Below are positions 12,480 through 29,500 of a stretch of DNA of 64,000 nucleotides, piece by piece. Position numbers and translations under genes: made by a program. The notes under the pieces are model-generated. The model ran no database searches, was not told the origin of the DNA, and worked only from the letters and a program-made list of their open reading frames with translations. Every line of letters begins with the position of its first letter. Position 1 is the stretch's first letter. Source of the stretch: Baylisascaris procyonis (lineage: Eukaryota > Nematoda > Chromadorea > Rhabditida > Ascarididae); contig JAZARR010000164.1 in assembly GCA_037389465.1 (NCBI GenBank), positions 1,849,001 to 1,913,000 on the forward strand. Reading direction: 5' to 3'.

Positions 12480-15100
12480 TGTGGAAACTCTTCAGCAGAA
12501 TGCTGATTTCTGTCATTTCTTACTGCTAACAAAATTATGATGTAACTTTTTAATGGTGGTATTTGGAATTTGAAGAAATATTTTACATGATGAAATTTTT
12601 CTTATTAAGCTTTAAAAAATTCACGACGCTGCTACGAGTAGGAGCACTACAGCAGCCCAGATTTGCAACCTTCTTACGCATTGGGGTGCTGCAAATTTTT
12701 TGTTGCAAAAGACTTACGAAACTTCAAAAATATTTCCTGGTTTTCGTTCTCTACAAAATAAACGTGTTATTCGATCAGACATCTCATCTTCGGCTTTTTC
12801 TTACTTTCAGACGTTGTCTTCAATTTTGACGACAGTTCCATTTGTTTTTAGGGATCTCGGCATTCTTTTTCGATTTTTTGCTGGTTGATCAGAACTTTTC
12901 ATTCTGGAATAAGTTTAGAATGTTCACTGCAAAAATGCATGCAGATATGTGCAGTCGATGATGGTCTGAATAAGGCAAGAATAGGTTTAATGTGTTTCTC
13001 CACCAACGCATCCTTTTGCTGCTTCTGCATTTCTGCTTCAGTTATCTGCTATTTTCCTGGATCAGTGATTGTGGTACTGTTTGATTCGTTCTAACGCCAC
13101 ATGATTTCACGCACATGAATTATTTCATATTGCGTGGGATCTTTATCGTTGATATTTCCGTGCACACTCGTGTATAACGTTTATTCGATTTTATTATCAA
13201 TCCAGTGTCTCCGTTGATTTTTGACAATCGCTTCAGTCTAATAAACGGATTTCATGAATTCTCGAGGGACTTCATTGTTAGCGAAATGTGCACCTCACTC
13301 ATCAATGAAATTGGTTGAATGGAGTTGCTTTCGTTCACGAAATATGTGACATATTGCTTAGAGCTTTGGTAGAGTGAGCGTCTTTCTTACCGAATCTTTG
13401 AGAGACCGCGTTCTTGGTACTTATTTAATTTATGCTCGAAGAATGTTACCTTTTGTGCTGCATTGCAACAAGCAGGAAAGCGCGCAGAGGGAGCTGTTGC
13501 AATATGCTTTTGCATTTCAGGTCCGTTTTGTGCAAATGCAAAAGGATGATAAAAAATTCATAATCCTGTGGAAGCGGCCTGTTTTGCAGATCCTTGACGT
13601 GAATTTCTTTTTTAAGCTACGCTCTTCAGCTTATAGGATCGCACTGGAGCTGCAATTTCTTCGTGATAATGAAATCACTGCTACTCGACCGCTTATAGGA
13701 CAAGGTTGGCTTGCGAATTGTATGCATATTTAATCGTCAATCGCTTTTATGGAAAAATGATGGTTCCTGGCGAAATTTGAGGCAGATCACCGTATGGTGT
13801 GTGGATTGCGAAAAGTTGTTCTGTGATTCGCTAGTTGAGATGCCATGCACTTAAGCATACATGCACGTGCATAACGATGCTTTCAAAGAGCTTGCAAGAA
13901 ACATCGAACGCTGCTTATACTTGAATTTTAAGATTCTTTGAGAAAGTATATACGCCGAATGATTAGGTACTGATAAGTTCTCGGCTTGCAGAACAACAGA
14001 ATGCGGAAATAACATTGCTGTGATATGCAGGAAAATGCTTTGCGGAGGGGCCAACTGTATAATGGATGGATAATGCGTTGTTGAGCGACCTGATTGAAGG
14101 CGACAGCTGCTGCGGCCACATTCTCTACTCACGCCGCAATTCGCCTTGAAACAACCTTTTTCTTACAACAACCGCCTTCAGTGATTGTTGCGCTATGAAA
14201 CGATCAAAATGTTTTTGTCGGGCATCCGACATTTCCGCTTGTTTCGCCTGTATATCTTATGAAAATGCCTGAAGTGCGAGTGTTGTGTTACCTTGCTGCC
14301 TTTCTTTAGCAGCCCAATTCTCAATTTGGGAGTAATTTTTGACACTTGGCACTTGGCATTTTGCCGATTAAAAGATTCGAGTATGTCAGAATCATTGAAA
14401 GATTTTCGAGCTGTAGTCAAAGTGGAGGCCCTTCTTTCTAGGTTGTATCATTACGGGTCCATGTAGCTGCTGTCTAGGTTGCATCATTGTGGTCGCAATG
14501 TGTATGTGTCGCGAAAGTCATTTTACATCTTAAGTGTAAGAATACGGAGAGGCTATCTTGGCAAGTAGTTCATCTCGATGTCCACCTAGTTCAAGTAGCT
14601 CAGCTGCATCTTAAGTTGAGTTCAAATAGCTGAACTGCATCTTGATGTCGAGTTCCTTGGTGAGTCTTGTTTGGAGAGCGAGGGGAGAAAGAAATTGAAT
14701 ATTGAACTTGAAGTTTTGATCCTTTAAAAAATTTATTATGTTGGCGTCAATAAGCATCCGTGTGCTTGTGCTCATATATGCAAGTCATAACAACTGCGGC
14801 TAGTTATCATCTCGATGCGCTCGTCATCTGTATAGTCTCTCCCGTTAAGCAAGATAACCGCACAGTATCGAAGAGTCCTCTGAACCATTGCAATTTTATA
14901 AGTTTTGCAGGTAAAATTGCCACATATTGCATGAATTAGTGAAAAGAATTCTCAGAAAAGTGCTTGACTTTCTTTCGCTCATTTGATTCTCAAAAACAGT
15001 AATTTAAATTTTAGAGCCAATTCATTCGTGTAACTACACTAATACTGCTGTGAAATACCGATTCTGCACTCATCAATCACCTATGAATTGTGGTTAATCA
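12480..15100. other. Region downstream of DDX1, no gene recognised
   Basis: About 2.6 kb after the DDX1 stop. A candidate polyadenylation signal AATAAA lies at 12757-12762, about 280 nt downstream of the stop. An open stretch of 119 codons on the plus strand (13374-13733) resembles nothing I know. Short repeats occur at 14438-14489 and 14588-14648. I see no confident exon. Confidence 0.5.
14438..14648. repeat. Two small direct-repeat pairs
   Basis: The motif CTAGGTTGYATCATT occurs at 14438-14453 and again at 14474-14489. A second pair, AGTTCAARTAGCT followed by a short spacer and CTGCATCTT, occurs at 14588-14616 and 14619-14648, a period of 31 bp. The copies differ at several positions, so they are not fresh duplications. 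No coding potential is evident. Confidence 0.65.
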
Positions 15101-15169
15101 TTTTTTGAAGCATCTTGCGATATTATTTCCTTGTTGTCATCGTTTATAACAGGAGTAGTTTTATCTTGT

Positions 15170-17640
<2,471 letters not shown>

Positions 17641-20612
17641 ACATTTCATAGTACTGCTTAGTAATTTCCCCACCGACGACAACAAGGTGAAAACTTCCTT
17701 TCATTCTTTTAACGTTTTTGGCCGTTAGACTTTCAGTTGTTCATGACAACATGCTGTTTGATGCTGCAAATTTCTCAATGGTTTGACAGGTTTTCAGCAA
17801 CTCGTCGTTAAATTCGTCTTTTCGAAAATTGCCTGCGCTAATTTCGAACAGACCGCTTGCCAGCGAACCCAAAATAAGAAAAGAGTAGCATATATAGTTA
17901 TGCTTCTCTGCCTTCCACTTTTAAGACCCCTACTGCGTCTCCTTTTGCTGCGGATACTGGACGGCCGACGTTTGCAAATGGGAAGACTGTCAGAAAATCG
18001 ATACCGGTAGGCTGGCACGACATATCCTCTTTTTAACAATTTCCCAACAATGATGGATGGTGCTTATGATGATGGGGTGTCGATAGACTGATGGCACCAT
18101 CGATAACAGCAGGAGAAGAACAAAAGAAGAGCTGGCACGATATGTGCTTCTGCTTTCCACTTGCTTGGCGATCTCATCAATCACAACAGGTAATTTATGA
18201 AACCGGTCGGTCAAAAATCCAAAATTGCATATCCATATTTAATTAGCTTGGCCGTTTATATGAGGCTGCGAAAGATCCACTTTTGTGTTTTTGCAAATTT
18301 GCTTTGTAGACGCGCATTATGCCGAGGCCATGCCTCTGTGCACCTTGTTCTTGGGTTCGTCTATCTGATAGCTTAAATTTGGGATTCTCTGAGACTGTTG
18401 CTACGAGGCGTGGTGGAAACAATGCTTATCATAGTTCACGTATTCATAATTCACATATATCATAATTCGTATTTATAGCTAAACGCTGAAAAGTTGTGGT
18501 TGCTTAAACCTTAAAAAACTTTGCGCATTTAATGCCATTTTTCGTCAACATCTCTGAGGTGAAGAAAAAATTAAGCATTTATGGAAGATTTTCATGGGCG
18601 ACCGGGCTAGTTGAAAGGAAAATGCGTTATTTTGCATATTTCACTATTCTGATAAAATGCGAAGTTGGCCGCTGAGGTGTGGGGATGCGAAAAAGTATGT
18701 CCTGTCAGGTCTTCTGGCATGCTTCTTTGCTTGTTTTCTGCTCAGAGCAGTGAAAAGTGCGAAACCGACTGGCGTAGAATGCAATTTTTCCCACCCTTGT
18801 ATATCTACAACTTCTTTGCATATTCATGAATCAATATAAAATATGGTATAGGAAATCATCCTATCGTGTACATTTTATCCATTAAATTACTAGTCTTTGC
18901 GGTGCCTCGTTTGAAACTCTCGTCATACAGACAGACATCCACTAAAACCTTCATAACTATGCACAACTACGATATCGCAGTAGTGCACCTTGGGAAGATG
19001 TACTGGAATGAACTCGGTGTGAATACTTTCGTGCGGTTTAGTTTCGCTAACAGCCGTCATAACTTGAAATGTTTGCTCATTATGAGCGTGTGACAATTGT
19101 ACCCTTTAGGATGGGCAGTTGCATTCTATGGGGAATTCAGTATAACCTCATCGAACATTATAAGAAATCCTTCATTATGTATTGTGGTCTTCTTCTTGAA
19201 TACGGTTGTCCAAATCGGTTATCGTTTTTTGAAACTGGAAGCAGAAATTTTGGGAAATGTGTAAGGACCTCCCACGAGAATAGAATTTCAAGAAGTTTTT
19301 CTAGGTCCGTATAGCCCGAACAATTCATTTGCGCCTAAATATCGTCGTCTTGAATAAGATCTCTTATTGCGTTTCAAAATTGTTAAAGATTACACTGGTT
19401 CTGCATTTGATTTAGTGTGTTCTTAATTCTGATCGACATAATTTATCACGAGCTCACAGCTTCCAACTGTTTCCGCAAATCGCAGCGTTGAATTCGGTTT
19501 ATAATTCCTTTCTCTTCCTAGTCGTCCAAGTGCAGAATAGATTTCCTGTTGACGTTGTTCCAGCGCCTTGAATATCTGTGTTCACAAATCGCATAAGACA
19601 TTTCGATGTCAGAAAAATATATGAGTTTGTGTCCAACTAACACTTGTTTTTGATCGTCCTGATCGTATGTTTAATTCGTTCTCATTTGTTTGGAATTTAT
19701 GTTGCGATTATTCTTTATTCTGCTCGTCGGAATGTAGCCTTTACAACAACAAATGCCAGTTGCCGGTTGTTAAGGACATCTCAGTTGTTTTTTAAAGCGT
19801 GAAACACGTTCATAATGTACTCTCTGAGGATAATATCTGACATTCGATATGGATGCTCTCCTTCACATATCATCCTCATATATTTGCTCCATCACATCCC
19901 CACATCGTTCGACGGGCGATCTTTGACCTTAGATCAACACAATCGGTTAAGTGCATAGTTCCTTAGGAAATTTTTGACGTGAGAGGTTTTTGGTATAAGA
20001 GAACTGTTCCCTATTAACATAATATCAAAAGTAGTTCCATTCTGAACCAGACTTACATGATAGCTATTATTTGATGACGAGTGAAATATTGCACACAGTC
20101 GGGTGTCACAATTGCAACGCTTTACGTTCACTCTAAGTGCTATAACCGATTGAGCTGTTGCTGATGCTAACGTAGGGCATTACTTATTGCTTAGGTCTCC
20201 TCACTTCTATTATGGTCTAATTTGATGCATATGTAACACCAAAGACCAAATTGAATAGATATCACTTTGGACTATATGGTATTCATAAGACATTAATTAA
20301 GCTTCATATGAGTGGCAGATTGATTGAGGCAGCAAATAACTGAGAATGGTTGCGTCTATAGAAGCGCATCCGTTCATTAAGCTGCAAGTTGAAGGTTCGC
20401 CATCAGCATGTAAACAACGCTTCTACTCGGCGTCTCTTATCGAGAAATAAATGTGAAAAAATCAGATTTTGCAAACTGTTTATCGCTAATGATGATAAAA
20501 TCATGCATTTGCAATAATTAGATGAGTCTCAAAGGAAAGAATTCATTATGAAATTTCGATATTTATGATCGATTTTGTAGTATTTTCGATAAAATATAGA
20601 CTTTTGACACCA

Positions 20613-20663
20613 ATAACACCAAATACTTATTGATGCATATATAACACCAAAAATACTTATTGA
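20613..20663. repeat. Imperfect direct repeat, ATAACACCAAATACTTATTGA unit
   Basis: Two copies of a unit beginning ATAACACCAA and ending TACTTATTGA lie at 20613-20633 and 20641-20663, separated by GCATAT-rich bases. A related TAACACCAAA string is present near 20230. No function is evident. Confidence 0.7.
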
Positions 20664-23556
20664 AATATTCTTGATATTCCTTGGATTAAATTGATCAAAT
20701 AATCAAAAACGCTTTCTTTAATGAGTGAAATGAAGTGAACATCAACAGAGGATAGTCAAAACAGTGTAGCAACACCGAATGTGGTGATTCTTCGTGACGT
20801 ACTTTTACAATTAATTGGTTTGTGCGAGTGTTTGCTGTGTAGATATGTCAGCCAGTTGACTACGGCTATAGCCAGCATGTTTTTTTTTTGAATCTGCATC
20901 CCTCTCCTTCTAATGTTTATGAGTGTAAAGTTTAGTGTGTGATTAGGTCGGAAGTGTTGATCACCTGATCGACCCAGTCATTGCTTTCCGTTTTGCTTCT
21001 TCATTCGTATCTCTGAGCTCCTTTTTAGCTGTCGGATAATCAAATTCGTTACAGCTGTTGCAATTATCTCTCTCAAAACTCATTGCAAGTTGTAAAATTC
21101 ATTGCAATTGTCTACTGAATTGCAAATATATGACGCCGATCAGTGCAACATATTTCCAGCATAGAGGCGAACAGTAGTTGCATTGAGTTTGTGTTCTGGA
21201 AATTTGCATAGCTTTCATTATACAACTGATACCGAGGATTTGTGTAATTGATCCGGTGTGGCAAATTCCAAATTGAAAGAAACCCGCTGCAATGGGTTTT
21301 ACAAGTTATTCAAAGGAGTCATTTGGTGATTATAAATTTCTACTCAATGAAGAGAGAAAATTTCGCGCCGTTGCAATGTTAAGAGATTTTTTTGAAAAGC
21401 GAAAATTTTAGTGCTGTTTCCAAAACATTTTCATTTCCAAATTTTAAAACCCAATGTATTAAAAAGATTATGAGTGATAAAAAGTTTTTCGCTCTTTTCG
21501 CAGTTGAACCTACAACCTATCGTATTTCTTTCAATATTGAGACTGAACTATTCTTGATTTTGAGTTCGTCAAAGAAACTTGATGGATTTGTCTTCCTTTA
21601 TTAAAAATGTTTATGCGAATTTTCGGGGAGTGTTTTTATTTGGCCAAGATATGGCCATAAATTGAGTCTGTTAGCGTTTCCTTAGCTGAGTTTTTTTAAT
21701 ATGGTGGATAAATATGCTTCTCAATTATTTTTATGTTCCCAATTATGAGATAAATTGTTTCAAGGCGAATGAAAAAGTGAAAAGAGATATTCGATTACAC
21801 AGAATAAAAAATCTTTTGTCATTTCTAAACTTTCATCTTCGTTTTCTTCTAAATTGTTGTTCGTGAACTTAAAAAATTTGTTTCACATTTCCACCCGCTT
21901 TCGAGTACTTTTTGATCTATAAAATATAATCTTTGACAAGTTTCATATTCCCGCTTATTATCGGATACTTTTTAGGGTCATTGAGTAGAACACTACTCTG
22001 GATTTTGCACAGAAATTTGAGCCACAAATGCGACGAGAAGATGAAATTTCTGAACTGTCGCTGCATTAAATAATTCTAGTTTAATATTTTAACATAAAAA
22101 ATATCTAAACAACGCAATTAATGTTTTAAAGATTTGGTTTTTAAATAATCATTTAACGGTATATTGCAGCATTTTTTTTTTATGTGAACGTGATAGAAAT
22201 AACAACTCGAGTAAAGTTTTTTTCGAATGGAAAAATTTTTTATTTCATATAACTCTTATGTCGAATATTGCACAAGCTTTCAGGTAATCATACTTCCCGC
22301 GGCCATGCAGGCGATATTATTTCACGTTTATTTATCCCACATCGTCATCCTTTCCTACAGATCATAATAGTTTAACAAAATCATTCTCTCAATAACTTTT
22401 TTCACACGCAAATTGTCTATACCAAAGTTTTCATAGAAACTATTAAAATTCCAAGTTAATAAGTTGAGTTCAGATTTCTCGAAAAATAAGTCTAAATTTT
22501 AATGATTTGGAGAAAGGAGGGGAGGGGAGAAGGAAAGAAGATCATGATGATTGCCAGAATTCAGATTTATTTTGTCGATATAAAATTATTGAATTGCTAG
22601 GCAGAAAGTAAAGATTGTGAGGAGGAATTTGAAATAGAAAATCGTCAGTGGCGGCTCTTTGAAAAAAAATTTGCAGTAGGTCTGCAATGAGGCCCAAAAA
22701 TGTTGTTGTCGTTGAAGTAGGAAAGCGGATTAGTAAGCGTCGCTTAATACAGAAAAAGGCTGGTGGATTTACAAAGAAACCAAAAAAAAAAAGTGCAATG
22801 TCGAGCAATTTAGAGAATAGTGATACCTGAAAGTGCATTGTGACAGTTTCAAGATTGAAACGAATGCTGTTTCAAATGCCTTTGCGCTATTATACTGAAT
22901 TTAGAAGTTTAAACGATGAATTTATGCTGAAATAATCGAATTTTTCCCGCACTTGATGTGATAGAATGTGCTTTCAGAAAAACATGAGTTTCAGTTTTAG
23001 AAACCTGAAGTTTGGATGAAGCTTAGTCCGAAAAGCTCTAATTTAACTATTCACGATTGAAAGGGAGAGGGGTGGCATTTGCGAAGGTTCGGATGAGTCC
23101 TGAACCTTTCAGGATTTAGAAAACTTGAATTCCTCAGGATTAGGATCCAGATGAAACCTCCAAATAACTCTGGAGACTTCAAATTTTACTAATAATCCTA
23201 CTAAGCCAGAGTATAAAAATGGAAATCACAGTCATATTTTATAGTGAATATTTCTGCAGTGTTCAATTTCTCTACGTATTATTTTTTCCGGTGGCCGATC
23301 CTCGACTGTAGAAACCTAATCAAAGCGATTGTTAAAGAATATTTCGAGTTTTCAAAGGTGGAGAATATTGATGCTTGGTTTAAGATGCAATGACAAATGC
23401 AATTCATGGCAATGCGATTGGTTATTGAATCATTCCTTGGAGTAGATCAAAAATTTTGCCTCATTACAAAACTATGAATCATCTCGACGCGTTGCTTCTT
23501 ATTTTGTCTGCATATTGGAAATTTGATATAATGCAAACCACATATGAACAACTTCC

Positions 23557-23590
23557 TTTTATTTATTTATTTATTTATTTATTTTTTTTG
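23557..23590. repeat. (ATTT)n simple repeat
   Basis: Seven or so tandem TTTA units followed by a T run. It is a simple microsatellite in non-coding sequence. Confidence 0.85.
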
Positions 23591-26500
23591 CAAATTTCAC
23601 AAAGTCACTTCTTAATCAAATTTCGTGCATATTCTTTTTTGCATGCAATGTTTTTAGGCAGTCGATTTGATTAGCATTACGGAAATAATGCCTGAAAAGT
23701 ATTTCATTCTTGGGGTATATATTTCTTCCTTGAATTTTTTCTATTTTCAAGTACTTTCAAACTTTATATTTTTTCCATTGATGATTTCATCTTGGAGTAA
23801 CATTATCAGTTGGATTTGGATGAACAGAGTCGCCTTTATGCAATAAAAGTTTTTTTTTTCTCACTTTGCAGACGCTGTCAACGAGCAGCAAAGGAAATGA
23901 AAAACATTTCATATATAAACAATAGTTATAAAACAAACATATTTCTTTCCATATGCTAATTTCAAAAAATGTTTTCCTTTAACACTCTGATATTTATTTA
24001 ATATTTCTGTGTGCTACAAAAAATGAATAAATATTTAAATGAATAACACTTGAATTTACTAACGTTCTTTTAAGCATAAATATATTCAAAAGAGTTGATT
24101 ATGATTGTACTGCTGATTTCTTAGAGGTTAACTCTGGACAGGATTGGTGAAGGAATGCAAGCGGCAAAAAGAGACGATTCTTTCGCAAATTCGGAGTGAC
24201 AATTTACAGCTGTGTGCATTATCAATCTTGCTAGTTGGCTTTGTTTGCTTATTAAAGAAAGGAGAATGTCTGACTGTTTTTTATACAACAAATTTATCAC
24301 CTCCAATGTTGAACATATTTCTTCTCATCTTCTTCTCTACGAATCGAACCCTTCATATTTTATATTTTATGAATAGATTTTTCCAACCTCTTAAAATTTA
24401 CAAACAAATTGCAGAAAGTGAGAAAGTGTGACATTGACAAATCAAAATCTAACGCTAGTGTCTTAAGTATAACGCTCTAAGGGAAGAAACCCCAGATATA
24501 ATACCTGCGAAAGTGGCACCTTAAGTACGAGCGTAAAGCAACCATGCATGTCCTGCCTATAGAACGGGTAGCGGGAGTACATTAGGCGTTGTAACATACT
24601 GTTGTAAGACAATGCCGTTCCACGTCGTCAAATACAGCTCGTGTAGGGTGAAAGAAAGTCTATAGTCATATGGATGGCCATATGCCCTGAACAAACCGCA
24701 TGCTTAACTGATGCATGAATGCATCTTCGATTCCGGAACACTTGGAATTCCAGGACTCGCTAATGGGAATGAATATTCAAGGAATTTTCAGTATACTTCG
24801 ATTTTATTGCCATAGCAGCTGATATTTGTTCGCTTATAAAAGAATTATATGGGTCTCTGAGGCTTTTCGTCTGCATAAATGAGCATTATAAGGGTGTAGT
24901 ATTTGCCCGCAATTATGTCTAAATCTCTCCATGCAACAGTTCTAATTGATTAACCATAAGAACTGCGGCCATATTTTATCGACACCGGAAGTGTTCCATT
25001 TTTTTCCACTTGATTGTTTCCTAAATGGATTATCGGTACATGAAGATTGCTTGAAACTTACAATCGCAAATTTCTTTTGCAACTGTTCGGCACCGATCGT
25101 AAATAAATTTTCCTCATGTTTGTTTATATAACCGGTTGACTTCGCGAGAGAAATGTAAATGTAGTATTTTTTTTTTCAATATTTGCAACGCCGTTTTCGA
25201 GGCGACACATATTTAACATTGCTTCGTAGATAAAAAATTAGCAACGCCCTTGGTGTCGTATTGTTACGTTTGCATATCTTTGTTCATCTGGCTAGTATTT
25301 TCGATTCTCTACCAAAAGATGCATCGCTATTAGAAATTGCTGCTAACTATGAAAAAGTGGAAAGTTCATCGATTTTCTCAAAAAGACGCCGCTTGGGTTG
25401 CACCCTACGAATATGCAAATTTGTTTGTTGGCCGAATGATTGTGTCAATAAGCGCTCTATAAAGTCTCCTCAAGTCCATCTTTTTGAATGACAAGTGAAT
25501 TTTGTGTGACTCTATTGTTTGAGTGATAATTTATTACGCAAATAATTAGCCTCTTAATGCTAAAAGATAAATGTAGCACAATTATTTATATAACCGAAGG
25601 CATTGAAGCCGTTATAGTGGAGAGCTAGAATATAAAAGCACCAATCATGCGAGTAGTATTTCCACGTATTTTTTTGAATATTTCACCTGATCACTTGACG
25701 ACCCGTCCATTCGCCAAGGGTCGGCGCTATTTTAAATATTTAGGCCAGGGTAAATTGCACAAAACGGGTATCACTACAGCCACATTCTCACGCATTTTTC
25801 TATTTTATTTTATTCTATTCCACGTTTTTTGTGTGTTATAACAGTGCATCATGATTTCAATATACGTTTTGTGCATAAATGATTCGTTTTCAGTGCAATT
25901 GTTAAATAAGTTAGACATATAAAATTTAATGGGCATAATCGTTGCTCAATAATATCACAAAATTCTGTTATTGAATTCGATAAATTAGATGTGAAACATT
26001 ATGGAATGGTGATTCATTGCTATTTGTTATGGTCACTTTAGCCATATCTCTTTACATCATTTTGCTGAGACGATTTGAAAGGTGTGCAATTGAAAAGTAC
26101 ATTATGCAAATGCCATGGGAGCGTGCTAATAGAATTTCGCTCATTGAACGTTCACATAATTAAAAAGGGTTTTCCTCTTTCTTATCGTTTATTCAGATAT
26201 ATTTAGCGCCGATTCGATGTATCGTATATACGCAATTAATTACTTATTTCATTTCAAAAGAAATCTTCGATGTTTGCATCTAATAAAATGAATAAGCGGA
26301 GAAAGTGAATGCTAGCAGGTAATCAAATGAACTAATGAGACGATTGGATGATGCTCACTTGATTGGCTAATGCTGGCATTAAAGTTGAGCTTGCAGGAAG
26401 TATTGAGCCTAATAAATAATTCCAATACTGCAGTGTATTTAGTTTTTGCACTTCACATTTCCTATGAATTCTAGCAAACAACCGGCTGTCTATAGTGATG

Positions 26501-29500
26501 AGGTTTGTAGCTATAGATGAGGCGCTTTTCTCACACCTTTAAACAGAACAGTCTCCGTCCATTTATCGCGCTAAGTGAACGATTCTTATGCTGTGCATCG
26601 CGTACATTCATTCACCAACCCCCAAGCTAAAAGCTTAGATTTCTACCGCTTTTCGGTCATCGTTTATTCAGTTCTGATTTCTTTGGTAGCAGTTCTATTC
26701 GATACTGAGTTATTATTAATCTGTTTAACTTTACCTATACGGTCATTGATAGATGCAAGTATGACATTGATTTTTGTGCAATTCTTCACTCGCTTTATGA
26801 AATAAAGAAGAATTCAGTAGTTGAGATTATCACCTGTTGTAGGTCATAGATAAGTTATATCACACCTAAAGTACGCATTGTTAGAAAAATTGCGCTGTAT
26901 TTGGACAAACTCTTAAGTTCTTGCTGCTTCCGTTTATTTGGGACTGATTTTTGAATGCACTGTTACAGATTTACGTTTGCAAAGGGCATTATGATGATGG
27001 CTGTGCGAATGCGCGTATGTGTGTTTCCGTTTTCGAAGTAATCTACTTGTCAGTTCAAAAATCACCGAAGCTAGAATTCTAAATTTTGTGTGGACGCTAT
27101 GCAAACCACATTGATGAATTCCATGTAGTAGCTTTCAAATCGGTGCATTCACTTCAATTAGTGCTATAGACACTTAAACATGCCCAAAAAGTTGCATTTT
27201 GCATTGGGCCGATTTGCAAAATTTTGCACAAAGAAGGATTTTTTCTTGAAGGTTTATATGAATAATCAATTCGACAAGGATATTATTGAGTGTGAAAATT
27301 TGTACGTTTTGTTTAAAATTTATGAAACCAGAATATCTATGTGTCAACCCCACTGAAGGGCTCTGCTACATATTTTCGGATTCGCAATGGAGAGAAGGAG
27401 TTTGCAAAAAGAGAAAGGACATGGAATCATTCAAGATTTGAGAGGCACCTTTGCACGTCTTTGTGATGCTGCTATGTCTGCGATCTTTTGTTCCTTGTCG
27501 TTGTGAAATGTTAGCCGCTAGTGCTATGAAGATAGATATCTTTCATTAATTATCACATCGATTTCTAATGTACTAATCGGAATTAAACTGATGAAAAACT
27601 TATGCGAACTCATCAACTTGAAAAATCCGATATTGTATTGCCATTTTATTCGTTTATTATATGAATATTTCATTTTCTTATTATTGTTTTTATTTGCGCA
27701 TGTTATTTTCGACTCTTATATAGGGAAACGAAGAACAATGATGATGACAAAAAATGTCATGAATTTCAGAGAAGAAGAGAGGGAGGGAGGACGATTTATA
27801 GAATAAGAATATCCAGCTAAAAAAAAGGAAATTTGTAAACCACCACTGTTTCATCAAAATTTATGCTCTCCTTTGTTCTGTTTCATCTCTCCTCCCCTTT
27901 CCTTCCCCTTTCGCCGCCCATCGCTTTGTTTTTCCGCTCCTCGTTATTCGCTTGCACGTAAGTGAAGTTATATAAACTATGAACCACAAATTACATGCAT
28001 GTAAAGTCCACTCCTAATGCACTTCTGAGGCGTTGCAATAGCAATAAATGTAAATGCTTCGAACAAAAAGTTATTTTTACAGCTCTTATTAATTGTTAAT
28101 CAGAAATTTCAACGAATCAATCTTTCTTAGAGAAGAATCGGATGGGATTTGGCCAACTCTTGAAAAATTTATAGCACTCAATTATGACGAGAAAAAAGAC
28201 AGCGCCCTCAAGTAGGCAAAGGTGTGATGAATAAAGAAGATGGCTGAATCGATTTCTAGCTCTATCCTCTCGTCTATGACTTTCAAGAAATCGCTTATAA
28301 GTTCGCATCGTTCTATTATGATCTTTTGAAAATTCATAAAATTTATCATTTTTTTCAAATTGATCTATTTATCTATTCAACGATGAACAAATATTCATAA
28401 GTGATACAGCCGATTACTTCAGTGATAAATAAACTTGAACATCTTCTTTCACTGAATTAAATAAAGCTTCTGAATGGATATGAGATAAAAGACGGAAACA
28501 GTTCAAAATTTCCATTCAGCAGTCATATAATAAGAAATAGTGCAACATAATGGGGCATTAATATAGCTTCAATGACTGTTCTCTTCGTGAACTTTTTATA
28601 CGCTTGTTTTGAATCTTAATTAAGTTTATTTATTTATTATAGAAGGGAATAGATATGTGAAGAAGCAGAAATTGCAATCGGGCATTTCTCTATCAACCCC
28701 TTAATGTTTCATCAATTGAAATATTATGTATACCTGCATAACTAGATTAAAATTTAATGTTTATGTGTTATTTATCGGCACCTATGTAATCAGTAATTTT
28801 AGAGCGATAATAGCCTATATTAGATTGCCTTTACCAGAGGAACAACACAAACTCTCGTTATCCTTCACCATTCCCCCTCCCTCTTACCCCGCTGATAATT
28901 ACAGTTTCGAATATTTCATTGAATTTAATTCATTTGAGTTCACTTTGTGATGTTTTTTCCCATGACTTACGATTATCCATCAGAAGATTAAGATTGCGCG
29001 AGGTGCTTGCATTTGAGTTTAACATACGCCTCTTTCGGGGTGGTCGTCTATCAGCACGAAAAAATTCGTCTGCAGTGGAGTGAGTTCTTTTCTCATTCAG
29101 TCGCAACAACTGAATGCTTTACGTTCATTTTCTTTCAAAATATAGGAAGTGATTTTTTATGAAAATCGTAATTTTTTTTTTCATAGAATGTTTCTATCGA
29201 AACTTGAGAAAATATCAAGATCTGGTAGTTTAAGTAATGAGGGACTTATTACCTCCACTATAGCGATTCATAATACTCGATTTTCCAAGCCAGCTCTGCG
29301 TCTACTGTCATATTTAGCCCATTAAACAAAACGGCTAAAATTTTTTGAATTTTTGAGCGCGATACATGAAATTCGAAAATTCTCCCTCAAAACCATCTAT
29401 TGGCTTGAAATAGTTGTAAAATCTAGGTTCTTATTGAAATAGTTGTAAAACTCAAATTAGGCTTTCGAACATGTTCGATAAAAGGAATGATTTTCCTCAC

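Noticed and set aside
13374..13733. 119-codon plus-strand open frame about 900 bp after DDX1, possible operon partner
   Set aside because: No family resemblance, no convincing splice or trans-splice context, and a length expected by chance in 64 kb of six frames.
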